From assembly GCF_002356315.1 (NCBI RefSeq), contig NZ_AP018164.1, positions 3,844,001 to 3,908,000 of the forward strand: DNA of 64,000 nucleotides, given 5' to 3'. The position numbers and the translations under genes are program-made. Shown here piece after piece: positions 38,883 to 48,108 of this stretch. How positions within the stretch are numbered: position 1 is the stretch's first letter; every line of letters starts with the position of its first letter. Source of the stretch: Mycobacterium shigaense (GTDB lineage: Bacteria > Actinomycetota > Actinomycetes > Mycobacteriales > Mycobacteriaceae). Below the pieces are notes generated by a model. It was not told the DNA's origin. It saw nothing but the letters and a program-made list of their open reading frames with translations, and did no database searches.

Positions 38883-40931
38883 GTGTCGGAGTCCGTTTCC
38901 GGGTCCGTGCCCGAGCTGCTGGCCGTCGCGGTGGCCGGGCTCGGCGGCAGCGAACGCAGCGGCCAGCTGCAGATGGCCACCGCGGTGGCCGCGGCCTTCG
39001 AATCCGGTGAGCACCTCGTCGTGCAGGCGGGCACCGGCACCGGAAAGTCGCTGGCGTACCTGGTTCCCGCGATCATCCGCGCGATCGACGACGAGGAGCC
39101 GGTCGTGGTCTCGACGGCGACCATCGCCTTGCAACGCCAGCTCGTCGACCGCGACCTGCCCCGACTGGCCGACTCGCTAGCCGCCGCGCTGCCGCGAGCG
39201 CCGCAGTTCGCCCTGCTGAAGGGCCGACGAAACTACCTGTGCCTGAACAAGATTCACGGAGGCGGGATGACCGAGGAGGGTGAGTCCGGCGCGGACGCGG
39301 AACAGCCGCAAGAGGAACTCTTCAACCCGATGGCGGCCAGCGCGCTGGGCCGCGACGTGCAGCGGCTGACCGCCTGGGCCGCGGCGACCGACACCGGCGA
39401 CCGCGACGACCTCAAGCCCGGCGTGCCGGACCGATCCTGGTCGCAGGTCAGCGTCTCCGCGCGGGAATGCATCGGCGCGGCCCGCTGCCCCTTTGGCGCG
39501 GAGTGCTTCTCCGAACGGGCCCGTGGACGGGCCGGTGCGGCCGACATCGTCGTCACCAACCACGCCTTGCTGGCCATCGACGCGGTGTCCGAATCGGCGG
39601 TGCTGCCCGAGCACGCGCTGCTGGTGGTCGACGAAGCGCACGAGCTGGTCGACCGGGTGACGTCGGTGGCCACCGCGGAACTCACGTCAGCCACGCTGGG
39701 GGTGGCCGCGCGGCGGGTCGCCCGGCTGATCGGCCCGGAGCTGGTGGACCGGCTGGACGCGGCGTCGGCCATCCTGACCTCCGCGATCCACGACGCGACT
39801 CCCGGGCGCATCGACCACCTGGACGACGAGCTGGCGACCTACCTGACCGCGCTGCGCGACGCCGCCGGCGCGGCCCGGTCGGCGATCGAGAGCACCGGAC
39901 AGACAATCCCAGCCGGGGCCGCCGCCACGCGCGCCGAAGCCGCGGCGGCCCTGAACGAGATATCCGATACCGCATCGCGCATCCTCACCTCGTTCGTCCC
40001 CGCGATCCCCGACCGCACCGACGTCGTCTGGCTCGAGCATGAGGACAATCGCGGGTCCCCCCGGCCGGTGCTGCGGGTGGCCCCGCTGTCGGTAGCGGGC
40101 TTGCTGCGCAGCCGGGTGTTCTCGCGTTCGACGACGGTGCTCACCTCCGCGACGCTGACCCTGGGCGGGTCATTCGACGCGATGGCCGCGGCGTGGGGAC
40201 TCACCGGGGCCGAGGCCGGGCCCGCCGACACCGTCGAGCAGCAACCGTGGCGCGGCCTCGACGTCGGATCGCCGTTCCAGCACGCCAAGGCCGGCATCCT
40301 CTATATTGCGGCCCACCTGCCGGCACCCGGGCGCGACGGCACCGGCTCGGCCGAGCAGCTCGCCGAGATCACCGAGCTCATCACCGCCGCCGGCGGGCGG
40401 ACCCTGGGACTGTTCTCGTCGATGCGGGCCGCCAAGGCCGCCGCGGAGGCCATGCGCGAACGCCTGTCCACACCCGTGTTGTGCCAGGGCGACGACAGCA
40501 CCTCAGCGTTGGTCGAGCAGTTCAGCGCGGACCCGGAAACCTCGCTGTTCGGCACGTTGTCGCTCTGGCAGGGCGTCGACGTGCCGGGTCCGTCGCTGTC
40601 GCTGGTGCTGATCGACCGCATCCCCTTCCCGCGCCCAGACGATCCATTGCTGGGCGCGCGCCAGCGCGCGGTGGCGGCCCGCGGCGGCAACGGTTTCATG
40701 GCCGTCGCCGCCGCGCATGCCGCTCTGCTGCTGGCGCAGGGTTCCGGGCGGCTGTTGCGCCGGGTCACCGACCGCGGGGTGGTCGCGGTCCTCGACTCGC
40801 GGATGGTCACCGCCGGCTACGGCGGCTATCTGCGGGCGTCGCTGCCGCCGTTCTGGCAGACGACCAACGCCGAGCAGGTGCGCGGCGCGCTGCGGCGGCT
40901 GCGTGCCGCAGCGGCTACCCCGCCAGGGTGA
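38883..40931 (+). CDS. dinG: DinG-family ATP-dependent DNA helicase
   Basis: A 682-residue superfamily 2 helicase of the XPD/DinG type, GTG start 38883. Motif I QAGTGTGKSLAYLVP (about residue 47), four cysteines for an iron-sulfur cluster (one in NYLCLNK, three in ARECIGAARCPFGAECFSERA), DEAH box LLVVDEAHELV, and C-terminal TLSLWQGVDVPGPSLSLVLIDR and AQGSGRLLRR. It unwinds 5' to 3' structures during repair. The 3' end overlaps glgP by 17 bp convergently. Confidence 0.93.
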   Translation: MSESVSGSVPELLAVAVAGLGGSERSGQLQMATAVAAAFESGEHLVVQAGTGTGKSLAYLVPAIIRAIDDEEPVVVSTATIALQRQLVDRDLPRLADSLAAALPRAPQFALLKGRRNYLCLNKIHGGGMTEEGESGADAEQPQEELFNPMAASALGRDVQRLTAWAAATDTGDRDDLKPGVPDRSWSQVSVSARECIGAARCPFGAECFSERARGRAGAADIVVTNHALLAIDAVSESAVLPEHALLVVDEAHELVDRVTSVATAELTSATLGVAARRVARLIGPELVDRLDAASAILTSAIHDATPGRIDHLDDELATYLTALRDAAGAARSAIESTGQTIPAGAAATRAEAAAALNEISDTASRILTSFVPAIPDRTDVVWLEHEDNRGSPRPVLRVAPLSVAGLLRSRVFSRSTTVLTSATLTLGGSFDAMAAAWGLTGAEAGPADTVEQQPWRGLDVGSPFQHAKAGILYIAAHLPAPGRDGTGSAEQLAEITELITAAGGRTLGLFSSMRAAKAAAEAMRERLSTPVLCQGDDSTSALVEQFSADPETSLFGTLSLWQGVDVPGPSLSLVLIDRIPFPRPDDPLLGARQRAVAARGGNGFMAVAAAHAALLLAQGSGRLLRRVTDRGVVAVLDSRMVTAGYGGYLRASLPPFWQTTNAEQVRGALRRLRAAAATPPG

Positions 40932-43554
40932 CCAGTCTCAGCTCCGCGCTGGACAACAGCATCGGGTGCGCGGGCAGCACCCGCACGGTGTATCCGACCG
41001 CTCCGGCCACCGGCAACGGGGTCGTCGTGGAGAACACCTGATTGCCGCCCTCGGTGGTGCCGGTGTAGGTCATCTCGACGGTGACCGGATCCTGCAGCAC
41101 ATCGCCGGAGTCGACGCGGCCGACGACGGCCTGCACGGTGACCTCGTCGGGCGCCAACCCGGCCAGCCGCACGGTGGCGGTCAGAGTGAGTTTCGAGCCC
41201 AGCAGCGGCGTGTCCGGAAGCCCGGTGCTGTCGACGTCGGTGATCTCGATCTTCGGCCACGCTTCTTCGGCGCGGCGGCGGTAGGCGGCCAACTCGCGGG
41301 CAGCGCCGAATTCGCGTGTTTCTATTGTGTTTTCGGGACCATCTTCGGCGGGCGCGAGGGTTCGGCGCAGCGACTCCGCCGCCGGCGTGTAGTACTGCTC
41401 GACGTAGTCCCGAACCATCCGGGAGGCAAGCACTTTCGGCCCCAGCGTCTGCACGGTGTGCCGTACCATCTCGATCCAGCGCTGCGGCACCCCGTGTTCG
41501 TTGCGCTCGTAGAACTTTGGGGTCACCGCCTCTTCCAGCAGGCTGTACAGGGCGCTGGACTCCAGCTCGTCGCGACGCGCCTCGTCGGCCAATCCATCGG
41601 CAGACGGTATCTCCCAACCGTTTTCGCCGTCATACCACTCGTCCCACCAGCCGTCCCGGATCGACAGGTTCAGCCCGCCGTTGAGCGCGCTCTTCATTCC
41701 TGAAGTGCCGCAAGCCTCCAGAGGCCGCAGCGGGTTGTTCAGCCACACGTCACACCCCCAGTACAACAGCCGGGCCATCGACATGTCGTAGTCGGGCAGA
41801 AAGGCGATGCGGTGCCGCACCTCGGGCCGATCGGCGAAACGCACCACCTGCTGGATCAGCGCCTTGCCCCCGTCGTCGGCCGGGTGGGATTTCCCGGCGA
41901 CGATCAGCTGGATCGGCCGCTTTTCGTCGAGCAGCAACTGCTCCAGCCGGTCCGGATCGCTGAGCATCAGCGTCAGGCGCTTGTACGTGGGCACCCGGCG
42001 GGCAAACCCGACGGTGAGCACGCCTGGATCGAATGCCGTACTTATCCAACCCAATTCGGCGTCCGTAGCGCCGCGCTCCAGCCAGGAGTTGCGCAGCCGG
42101 CGCCGCACGTCGTCGACCAGCAGCGAGCGCAGTTGCGAGCGAATCCACCACAGGTGTCCCTCGTCGACCTCACGCAGCCGCAGCCAGACGCCTGGGTCGC
42201 TGAACGCCGCGTCGTCCGGCCCGGCCAGCTCGCGGCCCAGCTGCAGCCACTGGGGCGCCGCCCAGGTGCGCGCGTGCACGCCGTTGGTGATCGAACCAAT
42301 CGGCACCTCGCCCCGGTCGAAGCCCGGCCACAGCTCGTTGAACATCGCCCGGCTGACCCGTCCGTGCAGCTGCGAAACACCGTTGGCGCGCTGCGCAAGC
42401 CGCAGACCCATGTGCGCCATGTTGAACTTTTCCGGATCGTCTTCGGCGCCGAGCGCGAGCACCCGCGCCGTGGGAACGCCCGGCAACAACTCCGGCGTGC
42501 GATCGTCGGCGTCGTCATCGAGATGATCGTCGAAGTACTGCCGCACCATCTCGAGCGGGAAGCGATCGATACCGGCGGGCACCGGCGTATGGGTGGTGAA
42601 AACGGTGCTGGCCCGCACGACCGTGAGGGCGGTGTCGAAGTCCAGTCCCGCATCGGTCATCAGCTCGCGGATGCGCTCGACGCCGAGGAACCCGGCGTGC
42701 CCTTCGTTCATGTGGAACACCTCGGGCGCGGGCCGCCCCTCGACGGCGGTGAACGCGCGGATCGCCCGCACGCCGCCGACGCCCGCCAGGATCTCCTGTT
42801 TCATCCGGTGTTCCTGGTCGCCGCCGTAGAGCCGGTCGGTGACGCCGCGCAAGTCGTGTTCGTTCTCGGGCACGTCGGAGTCCAGCAGCAGTAGCGGAAC
42901 GCGACCTACCTGCGCCACCCAGATCCGGGCGTTCAGCTGCGCCGAGTCCGGCAGCGACAGCTGCACCAGAACGGGATCCCCGGCCGCGTCGGTGAGCAGG
43001 CGCAGCGGCAGCCCTTGCGGATCCAGCGACGGGTAGGTCTCGTTCTGCCAGCCCTCGGCGGTCAGCGACTGCCGGAAGTAGCCGGAGCGGTAGTACAGGC
43101 CCACCGCGATCAGCGGTACTCCCAGGTCGGACGCGGACTTCAGATGGTCACCGGCGAGGATTCCCAAGCCACCCGAGTAATTGGGCAGCACCTCGGCGAC
43201 GCCGAACTCCATCGAGAAATACGCAATCCCGGTGGGCACCGCCACGCCGGCCTGCTGCTGTTGCTGATACCACAGCGGACGGCTCAGGTAGTCGTCCAGC
43301 TCGCCCGCGAGCTCGTCGAGCCAGCGCAGAAAGTCTTCGTCGAGCGCCAGTTCGTCTAGGCGCGCGGGGCTTACGGCGCCGAGCAGCTCCACCGGATCGC
43401 TGCCGCAGCTGGCCCATAGCGCCGGATCGATCGCCGCGAAAAGATCCTGCGTCGCTTTGTCCCAGGACCACCGCAGGTTCGTCGACAACTGTTCCAGCGC
43501 GGCGAGGCGTTCGGGCAGATGAGCGCGGACGGTAAAGCGGCGGAGGGCTTTCAC
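40915..43554 (-). CDS. glgP: Alpha-glucan phosphorylase
   Basis: An 879-residue phosphorylase that releases glucose-1-phosphate from glucan. It begins with the DUF3417 region (LEQLSTNLRWSWDKATQDLF), then YFSMEFGVAEVLPNYSGGLGILAGDHLKSASDLG, and VFHMNEGHAGFLGVERI. The PLP-binding Lys is in ACGTSGMKSALNGGLNLSIRDGW (about residue 620). Length and order fit the long actinobacterial type (Rv1328). It shares the glucan locus with glgE and glgB, divergent from them. Confidence 0.95.
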   Translation of the reverse strand: MKALRRFTVRAHLPERLAALEQLSTNLRWSWDKATQDLFAAIDPALWASCGSDPVELLGAVSPARLDELALDEDFLRWLDELAGELDDYLSRPLWYQQQQQAGVAVPTGIAYFSMEFGVAEVLPNYSGGLGILAGDHLKSASDLGVPLIAVGLYYRSGYFRQSLTAEGWQNETYPSLDPQGLPLRLLTDAAGDPVLVQLSLPDSAQLNARIWVAQVGRVPLLLLDSDVPENEHDLRGVTDRLYGGDQEHRMKQEILAGVGGVRAIRAFTAVEGRPAPEVFHMNEGHAGFLGVERIRELMTDAGLDFDTALTVVRASTVFTTHTPVPAGIDRFPLEMVRQYFDDHLDDDADDRTPELLPGVPTARVLALGAEDDPEKFNMAHMGLRLAQRANGVSQLHGRVSRAMFNELWPGFDRGEVPIGSITNGVHARTWAAPQWLQLGRELAGPDDAAFSDPGVWLRLREVDEGHLWWIRSQLRSLLVDDVRRRLRNSWLERGATDAELGWISTAFDPGVLTVGFARRVPTYKRLTLMLSDPDRLEQLLLDEKRPIQLIVAGKSHPADDGGKALIQQVVRFADRPEVRHRIAFLPDYDMSMARLLYWGCDVWLNNPLRPLEACGTSGMKSALNGGLNLSIRDGWWDEWYDGENGWEIPSADGLADEARRDELESSALYSLLEEAVTPKFYERNEHGVPQRWIEMVRHTVQTLGPKVLASRMVRDYVEQYYTPAAESLRRTLAPAEDGPENTIETREFGAARELAAYRRRAEEAWPKIEITDVDSTGLPDTPLLGSKLTLTATVRLAGLAPDEVTVQAVVGRVDSGDVLQDPVTVEMTYTGTTEGGNQVFSTTTPLPVAGAVGYTVRVLPAHPMLLSSAELRLVTLAG

Positions 43555-43684
43555 ACGTCACTACCTTACTAAGGATCGGACGCACCGCAGGACGCCGGAG
43601 GCGACCGATTGCCCTGCAGAGTGTGGCCAGACACTAGGGTGGGTACCGGGTACTTATCGGGGCCGCAATGACGCCTCCCCAGCT

Positions 43685-43715
43685 AGAGGAAGTTCCCCAC
43701 GAGAGGAAGTTTCCC
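43685..43715 (+). repeat. Two near-identical 13-14 bp direct repeats in glgP-glgE intergenic region
   Basis: AGAGGAAGTTCCC (43685-43697) and AGAGGAAGTTTCCC (43702-43715) repeat 17 bp apart, in the 228-bp divergent promoter region. Nothing else is recognised in this gap. They may be tandem regulator half-sites. Confidence 0.5.
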
Positions 43716-43782
43716 GAGACGACAGGCTTTCCGCGAAGCAGCACACCGCGGTCTGGCCCCAAAACAAATCGGACGAAACGGA

Positions 43783-45879
43783 GTGGTGGTGCCCGGTCGT
43801 GTCGAGATCGATAACGTCCAGCCGGTCGTTTCCTGCGGCGCATATCCTGCCAAGGCGGTCGTCGGCGAGGTAGTGCCGGTCAGCGCCGCGGTGTGGCGAG
43901 AGGGCCACGATGCCGTAGCGGCGACCCTGGTGGTGCGTTACCTGGGCCCGCGTTATCCGCAGGTCACCGAGACCCGCCGAGTCAAGGCGGTGCAGGCGCC
44001 CGAGCGGGTAGACTCGGTGCCCCAGACGGGCGCGGCCGAGCGTGTCAAACCGCTGGCGCTACCCATGACGATGGGGCAGGAACCCTACGTTTTCCACGGC
44101 CAGTTCACGCCCGACCGGGTCGGGCTGTGGACGTTTCGCGTCGACGGGTGGGGCGACCCCGTCGAGACGTGGCGGCACGGCCTGGTCGCCAAACTGGATG
44201 CCGGACAGGGCGAGACCGAACTGAGCAACGACCTGTTGGTCGGCGCGGCTCTGTTCGAGCGCGCCGCGACCGGCGTGCCGCGCGCGGGCCGCGGGCCGCT
44301 GCTGGCGGCCGCCGCCGCGCTGCGGGCCCCCGGCGACCCGGTGACGCGGACCGCGCCGGCGTTGGCGCCCGAGACCGAGGAGCTGCTGAACGCCTATCCG
44401 TTGCGCGACATCGTCACTCGCGGCCAGCAGTACGGCGTCTGGGTGGACCGGCCGCTGGCGAGATTCGGCTCCTGGTACGAGATGTTCCCGCGGTCGACCG
44501 GTGGCTGGGACGGCGACAGCAAGCCCGTGCACGGCACCTTCGCGACGGCGGCTGCAGACCTGCCCCGCATCGCCGACATGGGTTTCGACGTCGTGTACCT
44601 GCCGCCGATCCACCCGATCGGCAAGGTACATCGCAAGGGCCGCAACAACTCTCCCACCGCCGAGCCCGGCGACGTCGGATCGCCGTGGGCAATCGGCAGC
44701 GACGAGGGCGGCCACGATGCCGTTCATCCGAACCTGGGCACCATCGATGATTTCGACGATTTCGTAGCCGCGGCAAGCGATCTGGGCATGGAGGTCGCCC
44801 TGGACCTGGCGCTGCAGTGCGCGCCGGATCATCCGTGGGCGCGCGATCATCGGCGGTGGTTCACCGAGCTGCCGGACGGCACCATCGCCTACGCGGAGAA
44901 CCCGCCGAAGAAATACCAGGACATCTACCCGCTCAACTTCGACAACGATCCCGCCGGCCTCTACGACGAGGTGCTGCGCGTGGTCCGGCACTGGGTTGAC
45001 CACGGCGTCAAGTTCTTTCGGGTCGACAATCCGCACACCAAGCCGCCGGACTTCTGGGCGTGGCTGATCGGTCAGGTCAAAGACACCGATCCTGACGTGC
45101 TCTTCCTCTCGGAGGCGTTCACCCCGCCGGCCCGCCAGTACGGCCTAGCCAAACTCGGCTTCACGCAGTCCTACAGCTACTTCACCTGGCGCACCGCCAA
45201 GTGGGAGCTCACCGAGTTCGGCAACGACATCGCCGCCCTCGCCGACTTCCGCCGGCCCAACCTCTTTGTCAACACGCCCGACATCCTGCACGCAATACTG
45301 CAGCACAACGGTCCGGGTATGTTCGCCATCCGCGCGGCGCTGGCGGCGACCATGAGCCCGGCCTGGGGCGTGTATTCCGGCTACGAGCTGTTCGAGCACC
45401 GCGCCGTGCGCGAAGGCAGCGAAGAATACCTCGACTCGGAAAAGTACGAGCTGCGTCCCCGCGACTACGCGCGTGCCCTTGCCGAAGGCCGATCGCTCGA
45501 GCCGTTCATCAAGCAGCTCAACACGATTCGCCGGACACATCCGGCGCTGCAGCAGCTGCGCAACATCCACTTCCACGACGTGGACAACGATGCCCTGCTC
45601 GCCTACAGCAAGTTCGATCCGGCCACCGGCGACTGCGTGCTGGTAGTGGTGACGCTCAACGCACTCGGGCCCGAAGAAGCAACGGTGTGGTTAGACATGG
45701 CGGCATTGGGTATGGAGCCATATGAGCGCTTTTGGGTGCGCGATGAGATCACCGGCCAGGAATATCAGTGGGGGCAAGCAAATTACGTCCGCATCGACCC
45801 AGGATATGCGGTCGCCCACATCATCAACATGCCGCTCATCCCGCAAGAATCCCGAACCACGCTGCTGCGCAGGAGGTAA
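43783..45879 (+). CDS. glgE: GlgE, maltose-1-phosphate maltosyltransferase
   Basis: A 698-residue GH13 enzyme that extends alpha-1,4-glucan from maltose-1-phosphate. Three GTG codons in a row (43783, 43786, 43789) are candidate starts. Marks: FVFHGQFTPDRVGLWTFRVDGW (N-domain), FPRSTGGWDGDSKPVHGTF, YLPPIHPIGKVHRKGRNN, KFFRVDNPHTKPP (nucleophile Asp) and VLFLSEAFTPPAR (acid Glu). The upstream frame reads DETEWW, as in the M. tuberculosis N-terminus ending EWWVPGRVEI, but is one base out of phase, so a 1-nt deletion has probably shortened the start. It is followed by glgB after 23 bp. Confidence 0.95.
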   Translation: MVVPGRVEIDNVQPVVSCGAYPAKAVVGEVVPVSAAVWREGHDAVAATLVVRYLGPRYPQVTETRRVKAVQAPERVDSVPQTGAAERVKPLALPMTMGQEPYVFHGQFTPDRVGLWTFRVDGWGDPVETWRHGLVAKLDAGQGETELSNDLLVGAALFERAATGVPRAGRGPLLAAAAALRAPGDPVTRTAPALAPETEELLNAYPLRDIVTRGQQYGVWVDRPLARFGSWYEMFPRSTGGWDGDSKPVHGTFATAAADLPRIADMGFDVVYLPPIHPIGKVHRKGRNNSPTAEPGDVGSPWAIGSDEGGHDAVHPNLGTIDDFDDFVAAASDLGMEVALDLALQCAPDHPWARDHRRWFTELPDGTIAYAENPPKKYQDIYPLNFDNDPAGLYDEVLRVVRHWVDHGVKFFRVDNPHTKPPDFWAWLIGQVKDTDPDVLFLSEAFTPPARQYGLAKLGFTQSYSYFTWRTAKWELTEFGNDIAALADFRRPNLFVNTPDILHAILQHNGPGMFAIRAALAATMSPAWGVYSGYELFEHRAVREGSEEYLDSEKYELRPRDYARALAEGRSLEPFIKQLNTIRRTHPALQQLRNIHFHDVDNDALLAYSKFDPATGDCVLVVVTLNALGPEEATVWLDMAALGMEPYERFWVRDEITGQEYQWGQANYVRIDPGYAVAHIINMPLIPQESRTTLLRRR

Positions 45880-45902
45880 CAGCGCCCGAAAGGGGAAGAT
45901 CC

Positions 45903-48107
45903 ATGAGTCGAACCGAGAGCCGAACCGACCAACTCGCCCGGGCCCAGCTGGCGCCGGACCCGGTCGATCTGGCCCGGTTGGTCGCCGGCACGCATCACAA
46001 TCCGCACGGCGTCCTGGGCGCCCACGAATACGGCGACCACACTGTCATCCGCGCGTTTCGGCCGCACGCGACCGAGGTCGTCGCGATCGTCGGTGACGAC
46101 CGGTTCCCGATGCAGCACGTCGACAACGGTCTGTTCGCGGTGGCGCTGCCGTTCACCGATCTCATCGACTACCGCCTGCAGATCGACTACGGGTCGGGCG
46201 CCTACACCACGGCCGATGCCTACCGCTTCCTGCCCACGCTGGGCGAAGTCGACCTCCATCTGTTCGCCGAGGGCCGCCACGAGCGACTCTGGGAAGTCCT
46301 CGGTGCCCATCCCCGTTCGTTCACCACCGCCGACGGCGAAGTCCACGGCGTGTCGTTCGCCGTCTGGGCGCCGAACGCCAAGGGCGTCAGCCTGATCGGC
46401 GAGTTCAACGGCTGGACCGGTAGCGAGGCCCAGATGCGGGTGCTGGGTTCCACCGGCGTGTGGGAGCTGTTCTGGCCCGGGTTTGCGACGGACGGCCTGT
46501 ACAAATTCCGCGTGCACGGCGCCGACGGGGTGGTGACCGAGCGCGCCGACCCCATGGCGTTCGCGACGGAAGTGCCGCCGCACACGGCGTCGCGGGTGAC
46601 GCACAGCGAATACGTGTGGGCCGACGACGACTGGATGACCCGGCGCGCGCAGCGCAACCCGGTGTTCGAGCCGATGAGCACCCTGGAGGTCCATCTCGGT
46701 TCGTGGCGACCCGGACTGAGCTACCGACAACTCGCCCACGAGCTGACGGATTACGTGGTGGAAAACGGTTTCACCCACGTCGAGCTGCTGCCGGTGGCAG
46801 AGCACCCGTTCGCCGGGTCGTGGGGGTATCAGGTCACGTCTTATTACGCGCCGACTTCGCGGTTCGGCACGCCCGACGATTTCCGCATCCTGGTCGACGC
46901 CCTGCACCGAGCCGGGATCGGCGTCATCGTGGACTGGGTGCCGGCGCACTTCCCCAAGGACGCCTGGGCCCTCGGCCGGTTCGACGGCACCCCGCTCTAC
47001 GAGCACTCCGATCCACGGCGTGGCGAGCAATTGGATTGGGGCACATATGTGTTCGACTTCGGCCGTCCGGAAGTCCGCAACTTCCTGGTGGCCAACGCGT
47101 TGTATTGGCTCGAGCAGTACCACATCGACGGCCTGCGGGTGGACGCCGTCGCGTCGATGCTGTATCTGGACTACTCGCGGCCCGAGGGCGGCTGGACGCC
47201 CAACATCTATGGCGGACGGGAAAACCTGGAAGCCGTGCAATTCCTGCAGGAGATGAACGCAACGGCGCACAAGGCCGCGCCGGGCATCGTGACCATCGCC
47301 GAGGAGTCGACGTCGTGGCCGGGTGTGACGCGGCCGACGAGCCTTGGTGGCCTGGGCTTTTCGATGAAGTGGAACATGGGCTGGATGCACGACACGCTGG
47401 ACTACATCAGCCGCGACCCGATCCACCGCAGCTATCACCACCACGAGATCACCTTCTCCATGCTGTACGCGTTCAGCGAGAATTTCGTGCTACCGCTGAG
47501 CCATGACGAGGTGGTGCACGGCAAAGGCACGCTGTGGGGCCGGATGCCGGGCAACAACCACGTCAAGGCGGCTGGCGTGCGCAGCCTGCTCGCCTACCAG
47601 TGGGCGCATCCGGGTAAGCAATTGTTGTTCATGGGCCAGGAATTCGGGCAGCGCGCCGAGTGGTCGGAAGAGCGCGGCCTGGATTGGTGGCAGCTCGACG
47701 AGCAGGGGTTCTCCAACGGGGTGCTGCGTCTGGTCCGCGACATCAACGGCATCTACCAGAGCCACCCGGCGCTGTGGAGTCAGGACACCACCCCCGAAGG
47801 CTACTCCTGGATCGACGCCAACGACTCGGGTAACAACGTGCTGAGCTTCCTGCGTTACGGCAGCGACGGTTCAGTCCTGGCCTGCATCTTCAACTTTGCC
47901 GGATCGGAGCACGGCGGCTACCGGGTAGGGCTGCCCGTCGCCGGCCGCTGGCGCGAGGTACTCAACACCGACGCCACCGTCTACAACGGCTCGGGCATCG
48001 GCAATATGGGCGGAGTCGACGCCACCGCCGACCCGTGGCACGGCCGCCCGGCGTCGGCGGTGTTGGTGCTGCCGCCCAACTCGGCGCTGTGGCTGGAACC
48101 CGAATAG
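45903..48107 (+). CDS. glgB: 1,4-alpha-glucan branching enzyme
   Basis: A 734-residue GH13 branching enzyme; ATG 45903 after GAAAGGGGAAG. An extra N-terminal beta domain and CBM48 (VSFAVWAPNAKGVSLIGEFNGW) precede the barrel. Catalytic residues: IDGLRVDAVASMLYLDY (nucleophile Asp), IVTIAEEST (acid Glu), LPLSHDEVVHGKG (third Asp). It introduces alpha-1,6 links into the glucan made by GlgE. Its stop lies 1 bp from that of the convergent chaperedoxin gene; M. tuberculosis has a PE_PGRS gene at this place. Confidence 0.96.
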   Translation: MSRTESRTDQLARAQLAPDPVDLARLVAGTHHNPHGVLGAHEYGDHTVIRAFRPHATEVVAIVGDDRFPMQHVDNGLFAVALPFTDLIDYRLQIDYGSGAYTTADAYRFLPTLGEVDLHLFAEGRHERLWEVLGAHPRSFTTADGEVHGVSFAVWAPNAKGVSLIGEFNGWTGSEAQMRVLGSTGVWELFWPGFATDGLYKFRVHGADGVVTERADPMAFATEVPPHTASRVTHSEYVWADDDWMTRRAQRNPVFEPMSTLEVHLGSWRPGLSYRQLAHELTDYVVENGFTHVELLPVAEHPFAGSWGYQVTSYYAPTSRFGTPDDFRILVDALHRAGIGVIVDWVPAHFPKDAWALGRFDGTPLYEHSDPRRGEQLDWGTYVFDFGRPEVRNFLVANALYWLEQYHIDGLRVDAVASMLYLDYSRPEGGWTPNIYGGRENLEAVQFLQEMNATAHKAAPGIVTIAEESTSWPGVTRPTSLGGLGFSMKWNMGWMHDTLDYISRDPIHRSYHHHEITFSMLYAFSENFVLPLSHDEVVHGKGTLWGRMPGNNHVKAAGVRSLLAYQWAHPGKQLLFMGQEFGQRAEWSEERGLDWWQLDEQGFSNGVLRLVRDINGIYQSHPALWSQDTTPEGYSWIDANDSGNNVLSFLRYGSDGSVLACIFNFAGSEHGGYRVGLPVAGRWREVLNTDATVYNGSGIGNMGGVDATADPWHGRPASAVLVLPPNSALWLEPE

Positions 48108-48108
48108 G

